A stretch of 64,000 bases of DNA from DASXHY01 sp035552155 (GCA_035552155.1 DASZLX010000050.1:248001-312000), one strand, 5' to 3'. Positions 15,766-25,701 are shown, counted from the first letter of the stretch. The notes: generated by a model from the sequence alone, not told the origin. Translations and numbers: made by a program.

Positions 15766-17886
15766 ATGAACCTGACCGAGCCGCAACCGCGCGCGAACCG
15801 TCTCGCCCGCGAGAAATCGCCGTACCTGCTGCAGCACGCGCGCAACCCCGTCGATTGGTTCGCCTGGGGCGACGAGGCGTTTGAAAAAGCGCGCCGGGAG
15901 AACAAGCCGATTTTTCTCAGCATCGGTTATTCGACCTGCCATTGGTGCCATGTGATGGAGCGCGAGTCTTTCGAGAACGACGCGGTGGCCGCGTTTCTCA
16001 ACGGGCATTTTGTGAGCATCAAGGTGGACCGGGAGGAGCGCCCGGACGTGGACAAAATTTACATGACCTTTGTGCAGGCGACCACGGGTTCGGGCGGTTG
16101 GCCGATGACCATCTTTTTGACGCCGGAACTGAAGCCGTTTTTTGGCGGAACTTATTTTCCGCCTGATAATCGTCATGGGCGGCCCGGTTTTTTGCAGTTG
16201 TTGAAACACATTCGGCAGCTTTGGGACACGCGCCGTGAGGAGGTGGTGGATTCGGCCGTGGATGCGCACGCCAAGCTGGAACAAATGACGTCGGCGAACG
16301 AGGACGCGGGCTTCGCGCCGGGCGAGGAGGATTTGCGAAATGCGGGCGACCAGTTGAAGCGTGCGCATGACCCGCGTCATGGCGGCTTTGGGGGCGCGCC
16401 GAAATTTCCGCAGCCGAGCCAGCCGCAATTTTTGCTACGCTACGCGAAACGATTCCAGGACGCCGAAGCCGTCCGGATGGTGTTGCACACGTGCGAACGC
16501 ATGGCGGCGGGGGGCATTCACGATCAGCTCGGCGGCGGGTTCGCGCGTTATTCGGTGGATGCGGAATGGCTCGTGCCGCATTTCGAAAAAATGCTCTACG
16601 ATAACGCGCAATTGGTTCAACTGTACCTGGACGCGCACCTCGAGGGCGCGAAATCCGAAACGGATTTTGCCGCGGTTGCGCGCGATATTTTGGATTATGT
16701 GTTGCGGGATATGACGCATCCGGAGGGTGGATTTTATTCCGCCGAAGACGCCGATAGCGAAGGGCACGAGGGGAAGTTTTATTGTTGGACGCGGGCGGAG
16801 CTGGAAAAGCTGCTGGCGCCGGAGGAGTTCAACGTGGCGGTGCGATATTTCGGAATCACGGAGCAGGGGAACTTCGTGGACCATAGCCACCCGGAGCCGT
16901 TGACGGGGCAAAATGTTTTGAGCGTGGTTGCGCCGGACTTGCCGGTGGCGGATTTGGGCCTGCTGGCTTCCGCCAAAGAGAAAATGCTCGCGGCGCGGGC
17001 CAAACGAGTGCGTCCGCACCTGGATGACAAAATCCTGGCATCGTGGAATGGCCTGATGCTGGGCGCGTTCGCGCGCGCTTACGCGGTGCTGGGGGATGAA
17101 AGATATCTCGCGTCGGCGGAAAAAAATGTGGAGTTCGCGCGGGAGAAGTTGTGGGTGGAAAGCGCAGTCGGCGGACCTGCACACGAAAAAGAACACGCCG
17201 GCGCGCACGGAGTGACGCGCCCTACCGGCACGTTGTTTCATCGGTGGCGCGACGGGGAAAGGGACAATGTGGAGTTGCTCGACGGCTATGCGTTCATGCT
17301 GAGCGGCGTGATTGAATTGTATGAAGCCACGCTGGAGCCGCGTCATCTCGATTTCGCCGTCGCGCTGGCGGAGGCGATGCTGGCGAAATTTTTCGACCCG
17401 GAAAATGGCGGTTTCTGGCAGAGCCTCGCGGCGCGCGACCTCATCCTGCGCGTGAAGGAGGATTATGACGGCGCGGAGCCGTCCGGAAATTCCGTGGCCG
17501 CGCTGGCGTTGCTGAAACTGGGTGCAATGACGGGCCGGGCGGAATTCACCGAGGCGGCGGACCGGACGCTGAAATTGTTCGCGGCGCGAATGCGGCAGGC
17601 GCCTCAGGCCGTGCCTTACATGTTGTGCGCGCTGGATTTTTCCCTGCAGGAGCCGAAGCGCGCGGTGGTGGCAGGCGAGCCGGGCGCGTCGCGCACGGGG
17701 GAATTACTGCGCGCGATCCACTCGGTTTATCAGCCGAACAAAGTCGTGCTCGGCAACCGGGGCGCGGTGGAGGAGTTTGCGCGCACATTGCCGGCCAAGG
17801 ACGGGGCGGTGGTTTATCTCTGCAGCGGCAATGCCTGCCAGGCGCCGACGGGCGAACCGGCGGAAGTGAAGAAATTATTTATCTGA
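15766..17886 (+). CDS. thioredoxin-like / DUF255 protein (YyaL, SPATA20 family)
   Basis: A 706-residue protein. The N-terminal thioredoxin-like domain (about 12-175) carries NPVDWFAWGDEAFEKAR and the CHWCHVM redox-type motif. An (alpha/alpha)6 glycosidase-like barrel follows with GGIHDQLGGGFARYSVD, PHFEKMLYDNAQL and SWNGLMLGAFARAY. Function in the family is not established; a role in protein or sugar modification is often suggested. Residues about 470-488 (PAHEKEHAGAHGVTRPT) are an insertion encoded by a GGCGCGC repeat copy at 17200-17226, ahead of the conserved FHRWRDG. The stop codon overlaps the convergent response regulator by 12 bp. Confidence 0.92.
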   Translation: MNLTEPQPRANRLAREKSPYLLQHARNPVDWFAWGDEAFEKARRENKPIFLSIGYSTCHWCHVMERESFENDAVAAFLNGHFVSIKVDREERPDVDKIYMTFVQATTGSGGWPMTIFLTPELKPFFGGTYFPPDNRHGRPGFLQLLKHIRQLWDTRREEVVDSAVDAHAKLEQMTSANEDAGFAPGEEDLRNAGDQLKRAHDPRHGGFGGAPKFPQPSQPQFLLRYAKRFQDAEAVRMVLHTCERMAAGGIHDQLGGGFARYSVDAEWLVPHFEKMLYDNAQLVQLYLDAHLEGAKSETDFAAVARDILDYVLRDMTHPEGGFYSAEDADSEGHEGKFYCWTRAELEKLLAPEEFNVAVRYFGITEQGNFVDHSHPEPLTGQNVLSVVAPDLPVADLGLLASAKEKMLAARAKRVRPHLDDKILASWNGLMLGAFARAYAVLGDERYLASAEKNVEFAREKLWVESAVGGPAHEKEHAGAHGVTRPTGTLFHRWRDGERDNVELLDGYAFMLSGVIELYEATLEPRHLDFAVALAEAMLAKFFDPENGGFWQSLAARDLILRVKEDYDGAEPSGNSVAALALLKLGAMTGRAEFTEAADRTLKLFAARMRQAPQAVPYMLCALDFSLQEPKRAVVAGEPGASRTGELLRAIHSVYQPNKVVLGNRGAVEEFARTLPAKDGAVVYLCSGNACQAPTGEPAEVKKLFI
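17200..17226 (+). repeat. GGCGCGC-family interspersed repeat, copy 3 (inside a gene)
   Basis: GGCGCGCACGGAGTGA, CGCGCC, CTACC. It is in frame in the DUF255 gene and translated GAHGVTRPT. The same unit occurs intergenically at 3531, 5156 and 53688. Confidence 0.85.
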
Positions 17887-18342
17887 GGGTATGTCATAGC
17901 AACGGGGTGCGGAGACAGACACTCCTTTACCGGATTCGTTTGCCAGGCGCATCATTTCCCTGACCATTTCAGTGCCGGGCGGTTTGACGCAGTATGCCCT
18001 GGCGCCGAGTTCTCCGGCCATTCTTCGATCGCGATCCTCGGAAGACGAGGTGAGGATGACGACGGGGATGTTCTTGAAGGGCGGTTGCGAGCGGAGCCAG
18101 GTCAGCACATCGAATCCGCCGAGGAAGGGCATTTTCAAATCGAGAAACACGATGCCGGGGAGGGGATAGTGCTGGCGGTCGGCGAAGGGGCCAACCCCGC
18201 CGAGATAATCCAGCGCCTCCTGTCCGTCCCGGACGACGTGCAGGGGAGAATCGATTTCCGCCTTCTTCAAGGCGCGGCGCATGAAAAAGATGTCGTTGTC
18301 ATCGTCCTCGGCCAGAAGAATGACGGGCTGGGAAACGCTCAT
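17875..18342 (-). CDS. single-domain response regulator (CheY-like)
   Basis: A 155-residue receiver domain without an output domain. Acidic pocket: AEDDDND near residue 12. Phospho-acceptor: Asp in VFLDLKMP (about residue 72). Switch Thr/Ser: ILTSSSE. Conserved Lys: AYCVKPPG. The sequence style (LLAEDDDNDIFFMRRALKKA) is that of regulators paired with phytochrome-like kinases. Its ATG overlaps the stop codon of the upstream kinase (ATGA, 18339-18342), so that kinase is the likely phosphodonor. Confidence 0.93.
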   Translation of the reverse strand: MSVSQPVILLAEDDDNDIFFMRRALKKAEIDSPLHVVRDGQEALDYLGGVGPFADRQHYPLPGIVFLDLKMPFLGGFDVLTWLRSQPPFKNIPVVILTSSSEDRDRRMAGELGARAYCVKPPGTEMVREMMRLANESGKGVSVSAPRCYDIPSDK

Positions 18343-20636
18343 GAGTTCTCCGAAGCGGGCAATTGAATCCAGAACCTGCTGCCATTTTTCCCGTCCGATT
18401 CGACGCCAACCTTTCCACCCATGCGCTCCGCGGCTTTGCGTACAATGGCCAGGCCGATGCCCGTGCCCTCGTAGTTTTTTTCCGGATGCACTCGTTCAAA
18501 CACACTGAAAAGGCGATGCTGATATTCCGGCTTGATGCCGATGCCGTTGTCTTCGATCCACAAGCGGACGTCGCCATTGACCCGTTCGGTGGAGAGGCGG
18601 ACTCTCGGCGTGGTGCCGGGCGCGACGAATTTTACGGCGTTATTGAGCAAGTTGGAAATGGCCTGTGAGAGCGAGGCTTCGTGGCCCAGGACCGTCGGCA
18701 GTTTTCCGTCCACAGAAATTTCCGCCCGTGTGGAAGCGCTCAAATCCAGATATTGCCGGACGATTTCACGGGTCAATTTATCGAGGGAAATGGGCTGGAG
18801 CCGGATTTCGCGCCGGCTCAGGCGGCTGTAGGTCAAAATGTCCTGGATCAGGCGGTCCATGCGCGAGCCACCCTGGATGATGCGTTCGAGATATTTTTTC
18901 GCGTGCTCGTCCAGTTGGGAACCGTAATCTTCCATCAATACTTCCGCGTAACATTGCATCGCCCGCACGGGCGCGCGCAGGTCGTGGGAGACGCTGTAGG
19001 AAAATTCCTCCATTTGGGCGATGGCCTCGCGCAGGGAGGCGGTTCGCTCGTTGACCATGCGCTCGAGATTTTCGCCGGCCCGGCGGCGCTCGATGGCAAA
19101 GGAGACCTGGTTGACGATGGTTTGAGCGGGCCGCAATTCCTCCATCGTGAATTTGTGCGGCGCGTTGTAATAAACCATGAATTTGCCGAGCAGCCGTCCC
19201 TCGTAGGAAATGGGGAGAAAAACCAGCGAGCGAATGCCTTCGCGGCTGACCACCGCTTTTAAATGATCGTCCAGCGAGGCGGCCTGCACATCGTTGATGC
19301 ACACGGGCTGGGGAGTGGAGTCGTCCCGTTTCCAGGGGGAATGGCCTTCGACTGCCCGCCGATATTCGTCGGAGAGATTGCGCCAGGCTTTGAAACGCAT
19401 CGTGCCTTCGGCGTCGTAGAGCAGAATCGCCGCGCGAGGGGCGTTTTGGGAGCGGCAAATGGCATCGATGGAATTTTCGTAGACTTCCGGCAGGGCCACG
19501 GCGCGATTGATGGCGCTGGTCAGCTCATAAAGGGCCTGCTGCTGCGATTCATTGCGCTTGCGGTCCGTGATGTCGCGCGCGATTTTTGAAGCTCCGACGG
19601 TCTTTCCGGTTTCATCCTTAATGGGGGAAACGGTCAGGGACACTTCCACATCGGTGCCGTCTTTGCGGCGGCGGATAGTTTCATAATGATCGATACGCAA
19701 GCCGTTGCGGAGCCGTGCCAGTATGACGGGTTCCTCGTGCTGACGCTCGGGCGGAATAAGCTCCAGCACCGAATGGCCGGTAATTTCGTGGGCCTGATAG
19801 CCAAAAATCCGTTCTGCGCCCTTGTTCCAACTGGTAATGATGCCGTTCAGGTCCTTGCTGATGATGGCATCATCGGAAGATTCGACGATGGCGGCCAGCA
19901 GGCGGCCACGTTCCTCGATGCCTTTGTTCTTTTCTATTTCTGAATCCAGGGATTTTGCTTTTTGTTCCAGCGACGCGATGGTGCGAAGGCGCTCCACTTC
20001 ATTTTGGCAGGATTTTACGTAATTCTCGGTGGGGAGCACTTCCGAGTGGGCGTGGCAAATATCGCCAAACGCGTCACTGCAGGGCGCCCCGGAAAAGCCT
20101 TTCATGGGATAGGCACAGAGAAGCGAGAAGGCGTGCGTCTGGCTGAGCCGGTTCCACAGTTCTTCCAGTTGGACGGCGGCCTCGCGCTTTCCATCCGCCC
20201 AGAGCAAGGCGACCATTTCGCCGAAGGCGCGGACGTTGCGGCGGCCGCCTCTGGCCGCCTGGCTTAGCAGGGGCCCGATGTGGCTTTGGAACAGCGCTTC
20301 GTCGGGCGAATCGTTGGCCATCAAGAGGGAAAGGGTGTCAGCAGCATCGAGGGAGAAAAATTGCCCGGCTTCTTTGAGAGCGGCGACGTTGAAGCCTTGT
20401 TCCGAGAGGCGCTTTTCCAGCCCCTGCCGGTGTTCGGGGGTTCCAATCACAATGCCGGCTTCGTCCGAGCTAAAACCTTCCGCGATGAATTCACTCACGC
20501 GATCGGCGAGAAAGTCATCACTCTCATAGAATTGCACCAGATGCTCGAAGCGAGTGATCAAAGGCTGGTCTGGGCTCTCGCTTGAGTCGCGCGGATCGTT
20601 ACCGCCCTGATCCGGTGGCAAATCCAATTTCTTCAT
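18339..20636 (-). CDS. MEDS-PAS-GAF sensor histidine kinase
   Basis: A 765-residue soluble kinase with no membrane segment. It has an N-terminal MEDS domain (about 28-185: HLVQFYESDDFLADRVSEFI, GIVIGTPEHRQGLE, CAYPM). A PAS domain follows (about 245-360: ESSDDAIISKDLNGIITSWN), then GAF (about 375-525), HisKA with SYSVSHDLRAPVRAM and a HATPase domain ending GTGIGLAIVRKAAERMGG. MEDS domains are associated with one-carbon/DcmR-type or hydrocarbon signals and oxygen-type sensing; the ligand is unknown. It is coupled to the receiver at 17875-18342. Confidence 0.93.
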   Translation of the reverse strand: MKKLDLPPDQGGNDPRDSSESPDQPLITRFEHLVQFYESDDFLADRVSEFIAEGFSSDEAGIVIGTPEHRQGLEKRLSEQGFNVAALKEAGQFFSLDAADTLSLLMANDSPDEALFQSHIGPLLSQAARGGRRNVRAFGEMVALLWADGKREAAVQLEELWNRLSQTHAFSLLCAYPMKGFSGAPCSDAFGDICHAHSEVLPTENYVKSCQNEVERLRTIASLEQKAKSLDSEIEKNKGIEERGRLLAAIVESSDDAIISKDLNGIITSWNKGAERIFGYQAHEITGHSVLELIPPERQHEEPVILARLRNGLRIDHYETIRRRKDGTDVEVSLTVSPIKDETGKTVGASKIARDITDRKRNESQQQALYELTSAINRAVALPEVYENSIDAICRSQNAPRAAILLYDAEGTMRFKAWRNLSDEYRRAVEGHSPWKRDDSTPQPVCINDVQAASLDDHLKAVVSREGIRSLVFLPISYEGRLLGKFMVYYNAPHKFTMEELRPAQTIVNQVSFAIERRRAGENLERMVNERTASLREAIAQMEEFSYSVSHDLRAPVRAMQCYAEVLMEDYGSQLDEHAKKYLERIIQGGSRMDRLIQDILTYSRLSRREIRLQPISLDKLTREIVRQYLDLSASTRAEISVDGKLPTVLGHEASLSQAISNLLNNAVKFVAPGTTPRVRLSTERVNGDVRLWIEDNGIGIKPEYQHRLFSVFERVHPEKNYEGTGIGLAIVRKAAERMGGKVGVESDGKNGSRFWIQLPASENS

Positions 20637-20939
20637 TCAATTTCCGACGTGGAGCCTGTTTGACGCGCGGTTGGGTTTTCACGGCCAACAGTAGTTTCAT
20701 TATAGCAATTAACAACTATTTAAAATAAACGGTTTTCCGAGGGAAGGGATGGGGTGATGACCCTATTGGTGTTGGGATGCCTTATGTCGTTGAGGCTCCG
20801 ACGCGGTGGGCGGGCTTTGGGAATTTGAATCCAATGCCCGGCAGGTATTCCGCAAACCAGGCGATACCCCTCAAAAGAGGGATGTTTCACGGCGGTGGAA
20901 CCGTATGTTGATGCGATTGAGACTCTGACGTTTATCGCT
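20637..20939. other. divergent promoter region, kinase / GH3 gene
   Basis: About 300 bp between the divergent kinase and beta-glucosidase genes. An AT-rich block (20695-20735: ATAGCAATTAAC and AACTATTTAAAATAAACGG) is the best candidate for promoter elements of the kinase. No operator or repeat was recognised. Confidence 0.4.
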
Positions 20940-22787
20940 ATGCCAAAATCCCACGCCACCCACTCCTTTTATGCCCGCCCATTCCGCGTCCGCCGAGTAT
21001 TGCTGGGAGCGGCGCTCTCGATTCTCTGCGCTTTGACGTTTCGATTGAACGCCGCCAACCCGGATGACCAGACAGAGAAGCTGTTGGCGCAGATGACGTT
21101 GGATGAAAAAATCGGGCAGATGACCCAGGCGGACATGCTGGCGTTGAAGGATAAGGGGGATGTGCAGAAGTATTTTCTCGGGTCGGTCTTGAGCGGTGGC
21201 AGTTCGGATCCCAAGGAGGGCAATTCTCCCCGGGCATGGCTCAACGCGGTGGAGGAATTTCGCGCGGAGGCGCTGAAGACGCGGTTGAAGATTCCTTTGT
21301 TATACGGAATCGACGCGGTGCATGGGCATAACAACATCGATGGCGCTGTGATTTTCCCGCACAATATCGGACTGGGCGCAGCGCATGATCCGGCCCTGGT
21401 CGAGCGGGCGGAGCGGGTGGTGGCGCAGGAAATTTTGGGCACGGGCATCCAATGGGCTTTCGCGCCGTGCGTTGCAGTGGCTCAGAACGAGCGCTGGGGC
21501 CGGACTTACGAGAGCTTCGGGGATTCGCCCGACTTGGTGTCGCCCTTGGGAGTGGCGGCGGTGCGCGGTCTTCAGACCGGCGGTCTCGGCGGGTCCGAGG
21601 CGGTGCTGGCGTGCGTGAAACATTTCATTGGCGATGGCGGTACTGAAAACGGGAAGGACCAGGGCAACGACGTCTGCGACGAGGCGACGTTGCGCAAACT
21701 TTTCCTGCCGCCTTATGTCGAGGCCGTGAAGGCGGGCGCGGGGTCCATCATGGTTTCCTACAGCAGCTGGAACGGGACGAAGATGCACGGGAACAAATAT
21801 CTGCTGACCGACGTGCTGAAGGGCGAGTTGGGATTCAAAGGTTTTTTAGTGTCGGATTGGGCGGCCATCGACCAGATTTCGAAGGATTACAAGAAGGACG
21901 TGGAAGTCTCCATAAACGCCGGCCTGGACATGGTCATGGTGCCGAATGGCCCGGGCGAACGTAATAGTTACGTGGATTTTATCACCGACTTGAAGGAATT
22001 GGTCAACGAAGGGAAGGTGCCACAGTCGCGAATTGACGATGCCGTGCGGCGCATCCTGCGGGTGAAATGCGAGATGGGTTTGTTCGATAAGACGGCGACG
22101 GATCCGACGCTGACGGAAGCCATCGGTTCGGAGGCGCACCGGGAAGTGGCGCGGGAATGTGTGCGGGAATCGCTGGTATTGCTCAAAAACGAAAACGCCA
22201 CGCTGCCGTTGTCGAAAAAAATAAAGCGGCTGGTGGTGGTGGGCCCGGCGGCGGATGATTTGGGCCGGCAATGCGGCGGCTGGACGATTGGCTGGCAGGG
22301 CGCGACGGGAAAAGTGACAAGCGGCGGCACGACCATTCTGGCGGCGATTCACAATACCGTATCCAAGGACACGGAGGTGGTTTTTTCTGCTGATGCCTCG
22401 GACACCAAGGGCGCGGACGCGATTGTGGCGGTGGTGGGTGAGATGCCTTATGCCGAGATGAAGGGGGACAGCAAGGAGCCGCGATTGTCGGCGGCGGATA
22501 CGGCGCTGATTGAAAAGGCCAAGGCCGCGGGCGCGCCGGTGGTGACGCTGATTTTTTCCGGACGCCCGCTGATCCTCGGTGCGGAACTCGAGGCGACGGA
22601 TGCGTTGGTGGCGGCCTGGCTGCCCGGCACCGAAGGGCAGGGCGTGGCCGATGTGCTGTTCGGCGATTACAAACCCGAGGGCAAGCTGCCGCGCAATTGG
22701 CCGCGCGACGCCGCGCAATTGGCGGGGTATTCCATCGACATGGCGAACCCGTTATTCGCGCGCGGGTTTGGCCTGACTTATAAGTGA
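20940..22787 (+). CDS. secreted beta-glucosidase, glycoside hydrolase family 3
   Basis: Releases terminal beta-linked glucose (or related sugars) from oligosaccharides in the periplasm. It has a signal peptide (RRVLLGAALSILCALTFRLNA, cleavage near residue 39). The GH3 N-terminal barrel has GIDAVHGHNNI, WAFAPCVAVAQNERWGRTYE, KHFIGDGGTENGKDQG and VSDWAAID, with Asp as the expected nucleophile. The C-terminal domain has LVLLKNENATLPLSK and GFGLTYK. ATG 20940 (615 residues) places the signal peptide correctly; a GTG at 20895 would add 15 residues. The last 10 bp overlap the convergent regulator gene. Confidence 0.94.
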   Translation: MPKSHATHSFYARPFRVRRVLLGAALSILCALTFRLNAANPDDQTEKLLAQMTLDEKIGQMTQADMLALKDKGDVQKYFLGSVLSGGSSDPKEGNSPRAWLNAVEEFRAEALKTRLKIPLLYGIDAVHGHNNIDGAVIFPHNIGLGAAHDPALVERAERVVAQEILGTGIQWAFAPCVAVAQNERWGRTYESFGDSPDLVSPLGVAAVRGLQTGGLGGSEAVLACVKHFIGDGGTENGKDQGNDVCDEATLRKLFLPPYVEAVKAGAGSIMVSYSSWNGTKMHGNKYLLTDVLKGELGFKGFLVSDWAAIDQISKDYKKDVEVSINAGLDMVMVPNGPGERNSYVDFITDLKELVNEGKVPQSRIDDAVRRILRVKCEMGLFDKTATDPTLTEAIGSEAHREVARECVRESLVLLKNENATLPLSKKIKRLVVVGPAADDLGRQCGGWTIGWQGATGKVTSGGTTILAAIHNTVSKDTEVVFSADASDTKGADAIVAVVGEMPYAEMKGDSKEPRLSAADTALIEKAKAAGAPVVTLIFSGRPLILGAELEATDALVAAWLPGTEGQGVADVLFGDYKPEGKLPRNWPRDAAQLAGYSIDMANPLFARGFGLTYK

Positions 22788-23407
22788 ATGATTCCCCGTT
22801 GAATGGCGACCGTCACCGCTTCGGTGCGGTCGGAAACGTGGAGTTTGCCGAGAATGCTTTTGAGGTGGTCCTTGACCGTGTGGCCGGTGATCTTGAGGAC
22901 ATCGGCAATTTCCTTGTTCGCGAGGCCTTTGGCCATCTGCTCCAGGACCTGCAATTCGCGCGGAGTCAGCTCTTCAAATAAATTGCGCGACGCGAGCCGC
23001 GTGGCGATTTCCTTAGGAATCCAGCGCTGGCCGGCGGCGACGGCCCGGAGCGCCGGGATCAATTTGTCCCCGGTCGTGTTTTTCAGCACGTAACCCTGCG
23101 CACCGGCCTGCATGGCGCGATGAATGTCGGTGTCGCCATCAAACGTGGTCAGCATCAGGACCCGGGCGTTTGGATGTTTGGCCCTGATTTCCGCCGTGGC
23201 CGAAACGCCGTCCTTCACCGGCATCCGCAAGTCCATCAGGACCAGGTCAGGTTTGTGCTTGTCGAAGGCGGTGACGGCCTGCGCGCCATCGACGGCTTCA
23301 CCGACTACTTCCAGGTCTGGCTCGGTGTTTACCAGCGCAGTCAAACCCATGCGCACGACGAAGTGATCGTCCGCCACGAGGATGCGAATTTTCGGTCCGT
23401 CTTTCAT
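22778..23407 (-). CDS. NarL/LuxR-family response regulator
   Basis: A 209-residue transcription factor. The receiver domain (about 7-125) has ADDHFVVRMGL, the phospho-acceptor in LVLMDLRMPVKDG and the switch MLTTFDGD with Lys in YVLKNT. The C-terminal LuxR HTH (about 145-205) has LTPRELQVLEQMAKGLANKEIADVL and HTVKDHLKSILGKLHV. Its ATG overlaps the stop codon of the kinase at 23404 (ATGA), so the two form a coupled two-component pair. The open frame continues upstream of 23407 but that part is only the shadow of the kinase gene. Confidence 0.95.
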   Translation of the reverse strand: MKDGPKIRILVADDHFVVRMGLTALVNTEPDLEVVGEAVDGAQAVTAFDKHKPDLVLMDLRMPVKDGVSATAEIRAKHPNARVLMLTTFDGDTDIHRAMQAGAQGYVLKNTTGDKLIPALRAVAAGQRWIPKEIATRLASRNLFEELTPRELQVLEQMAKGLANKEIADVLKITGHTVKDHLKSILGKLHVSDRTEAVTVAIQRGIIHL

Positions 23408-25701
23408 ATTACAGCTTCCGGCGTCGCGAAATCGGGTGCGGGTGAATTTTGGTCGATGGGGACTCGGATGCGGACGGTGGTGCCTCGGCCCGGTTCGCTG
23501 GAAATGGCGAGTTCCGCGCCGAGCCGTTTGGCTCGTTCGGAGATACCGAGCAGGCCGAAATGGCCCTGGCTGGGGCCGGCCGATCTCTCCTGGTCGAAAC
23601 CGTGGCCGTTGTCGGTGATCTGGAGCACGATGTGTTGCGGCCCGTAATCCAGCTCGATCGTAGCCGTCGTCGCCTCCGAATGCTTGATGACATTCGTGAG
23701 CGCTTCCTGGGCGATGCGGAGCAGGTTTTCCTCCACGGTCTCGGACAGTGGCCGCACGCGGCCTTTGGCGAATACTTTCAGGTGTATTTTCGTGCCGTCG
23801 GTGAGTTGTTTGCCGCTGGTCGATAACGCTTCCGGCAAATCGAATTGCTCCAGCGCGCGCGAGCGCAAATCCCATACGGACCGGCGGACATCAACCTGGC
23901 TTTGGGAGACGAGGCTGCGGGCCAGCTCCAAATGACGGCTTGCGCCCTCGGGCCGCGCCTCGAACAATTTCGAGGTGGTGTCCAATTGGAGGGCGATGCC
24001 GGTAAGGGTTTGTTCCAGCGTATCGTGAAGCTCCTGCGCGAGGCGGGTTCGCTCTTTGAGGGTGGCTTTGAATTGCAGCTCGGATTCCTTGCGCGCCGAG
24101 ATTTGAAACTTCAACTGGGCCGTGCGCTCCTTGACGCGTTCCTCGAGTTGATCGTGCGCCTCCTGCAAGGCAAGCTGCCCGGCTTCGCGCTCGCGAATGA
24201 GTTCGTGAAGCACCGAGTTCCTTTTCAAGACCATGATCGACCAGCCCAGCGCGACCATCAATACGGCAAACAATATGGCAAATCCCACCCGCAAATGCTG
24301 CGGCGTAAACCAGCTGGGCTTTTGCAGGATGCGCACGCTGTTGGAATCAGCGAGCAGTAATTGAAGCGAGTGAAGTTTTTTGTCCTCGCCGCTTTGAGTG
24401 AAGCAGATGCCGGTCGCTTCCACCAGGCTGCCCAAGGGAATGGCGGCCAGCCGGTCGTCGCTTTCCGGAACTTCGGCCTCGGCGGTAAACACGAGGTGCT
24501 CGGACTGCGGGTCTTCGGACTGCAACAGCAACGTGATCACGGAGACCCGTGATTTTACCTGGCTGAGGCGAACGGTGCGTTCCAGTAATTTGTTGGTCTG
24601 AAGGGTGATGAGGTCGGCGTGATGCAGGCCTCTGGTGATGTCGGAAATAGAGACGTTCGTGGGCTCTATCGACGAGCGCGTCTCGGTTGTTTTCCGGAAA
24701 GTGGCATCGTTCAGCACGGGGAGGAAATGGTCGAAGTCCGGGAATCCCACCACGTCGACCACCTGTCCCACCACGAGCTTGCCGGGCTGGCGGGTTTCCA
24801 CGTGCAAACCGCCGGAGGCGTCGTGCAAAAAGAGGTCCTGGCCGGGGCGTTGCAAGGTGACGATGCCTTTGACGTGCACGCGCCGGCCGGGCTTGATGTC
24901 CCGCCGATATTCCGCCGTGCCGCTCAAGGGTATGATGGGCTTGTCGAACGGATTAGTGGCTTCCATTTGCTCGATGATGAAATCATTGGTCGTCGGCACG
25001 AACAACACCACGGAGACGAGGTGACGCAAGGCGGCGTTGAAGGAGGCGGCCAACGTTCCCCGGGCACGGACTCGCGCTCCCACTAGGCTTTGGGGATCGA
25101 TGCCCGGAGGGCGCTTGGGATAAATGCGGATGCGATTTCCCCCGGAAACGACTTCGAGGTCCAGATTGGCATCGCTGGGCGTTACGGCGCGGACGATGCC
25201 GTCGATTTCCACTCGTTGGCCATCTTCAAGGCCGGACATCAATTGATCGACCGGTACGCGTCGCGCCTTGGGAAGGGGCGCGGTCCCGACGATGGTCCAC
25301 GTGGGCTGGGAGATAATGGGCGCATAGGCGCCGGGCTGGCTGACGCCTTTGACTTCAACGACGTCGCCCGGCACGGGATGTTCATCCGAGCGGCTTTCCA
25401 CGAAGACGCCGCTGGTGTCGTCCTGGATGAAAAACTGGCCGCCCCAGGTCGGCTCCGTTTCCGTGACGACGCCCCGGACCTGCACGGGAATGTTGCGCCT
25501 GGCTTCGTCCGCGGAGAGCGAAAGAACATCCGCGGCGTTGGTCAGCAGGGCGGGAGTTCTTGGCGCGGCATTCGTCGGTTCGGCCGGGTTTGTTTGTGCT
25601 TGAAGGTCGGTGTGCGCAAAGAAAAGAATAGCAATCGTGGCCGGGAAAAACCGCAGTATTCGGGACCGAAGGCGTGCTCTAACAATCGACTGCCAGCGCA
25701 T
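23404..25701 (-). CDS. NarX-type histidine kinase with tandem periplasmic OB-like modules
   Basis: A 765-residue kinase. A signal peptide or TM (about 15-36) precedes roughly 440 periplasmic residues built of repeated OB-fold-like units. Each unit opens with a pattern like LSADEARRNIPVQVRGVVT, then P.W....FIQD..SGVFVE and G.VVEVKG (about 60-145, 160-235, 270-350, 360-470). A TM follows at about 487-509, then a coiled coil, a HisKA_3 dimerisation domain (RTRLAQELHDTLEQTLTGIA) and a HATPase (about 655-745: DNGHGFD, GHFGLLGISERAKRLG). The sensor is homologous to that of the kinase at 48574-51771. Ligand unknown. Confidence 0.93.
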   Translation of the reverse strand: MRWQSIVRARLRSRILRFFPATIAILFFAHTDLQAQTNPAEPTNAAPRTPALLTNAADVLSLSADEARRNIPVQVRGVVTETEPTWGGQFFIQDDTSGVFVESRSDEHPVPGDVVEVKGVSQPGAYAPIISQPTWTIVGTAPLPKARRVPVDQLMSGLEDGQRVEIDGIVRAVTPSDANLDLEVVSGGNRIRIYPKRPPGIDPQSLVGARVRARGTLAASFNAALRHLVSVVLFVPTTNDFIIEQMEATNPFDKPIIPLSGTAEYRRDIKPGRRVHVKGIVTLQRPGQDLFLHDASGGLHVETRQPGKLVVGQVVDVVGFPDFDHFLPVLNDATFRKTTETRSSIEPTNVSISDITRGLHHADLITLQTNKLLERTVRLSQVKSRVSVITLLLQSEDPQSEHLVFTAEAEVPESDDRLAAIPLGSLVEATGICFTQSGEDKKLHSLQLLLADSNSVRILQKPSWFTPQHLRVGFAILFAVLMVALGWSIMVLKRNSVLHELIREREAGQLALQEAHDQLEERVKERTAQLKFQISARKESELQFKATLKERTRLAQELHDTLEQTLTGIALQLDTTSKLFEARPEGASRHLELARSLVSQSQVDVRRSVWDLRSRALEQFDLPEALSTSGKQLTDGTKIHLKVFAKGRVRPLSETVEENLLRIAQEALTNVIKHSEATTATIELDYGPQHIVLQITDNGHGFDQERSAGPSQGHFGLLGISERAKRLGAELAISSEPGRGTTVRIRVPIDQNSPAPDFATPEAVI

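Noticed and set aside
21846..22718. 290-codon minus-strand frame opposite the GH3 gene
   Set aside because: Arg/His-rich antisense shadow; the GH3 protein is complete on the other strand.
22778..23875. 365-codon version of the LuxR-type regulator
   Set aside because: The upstream part is an out-of-frame shadow of the kinase gene; the receiver domain starts at 23407 with a 4-bp overlap.
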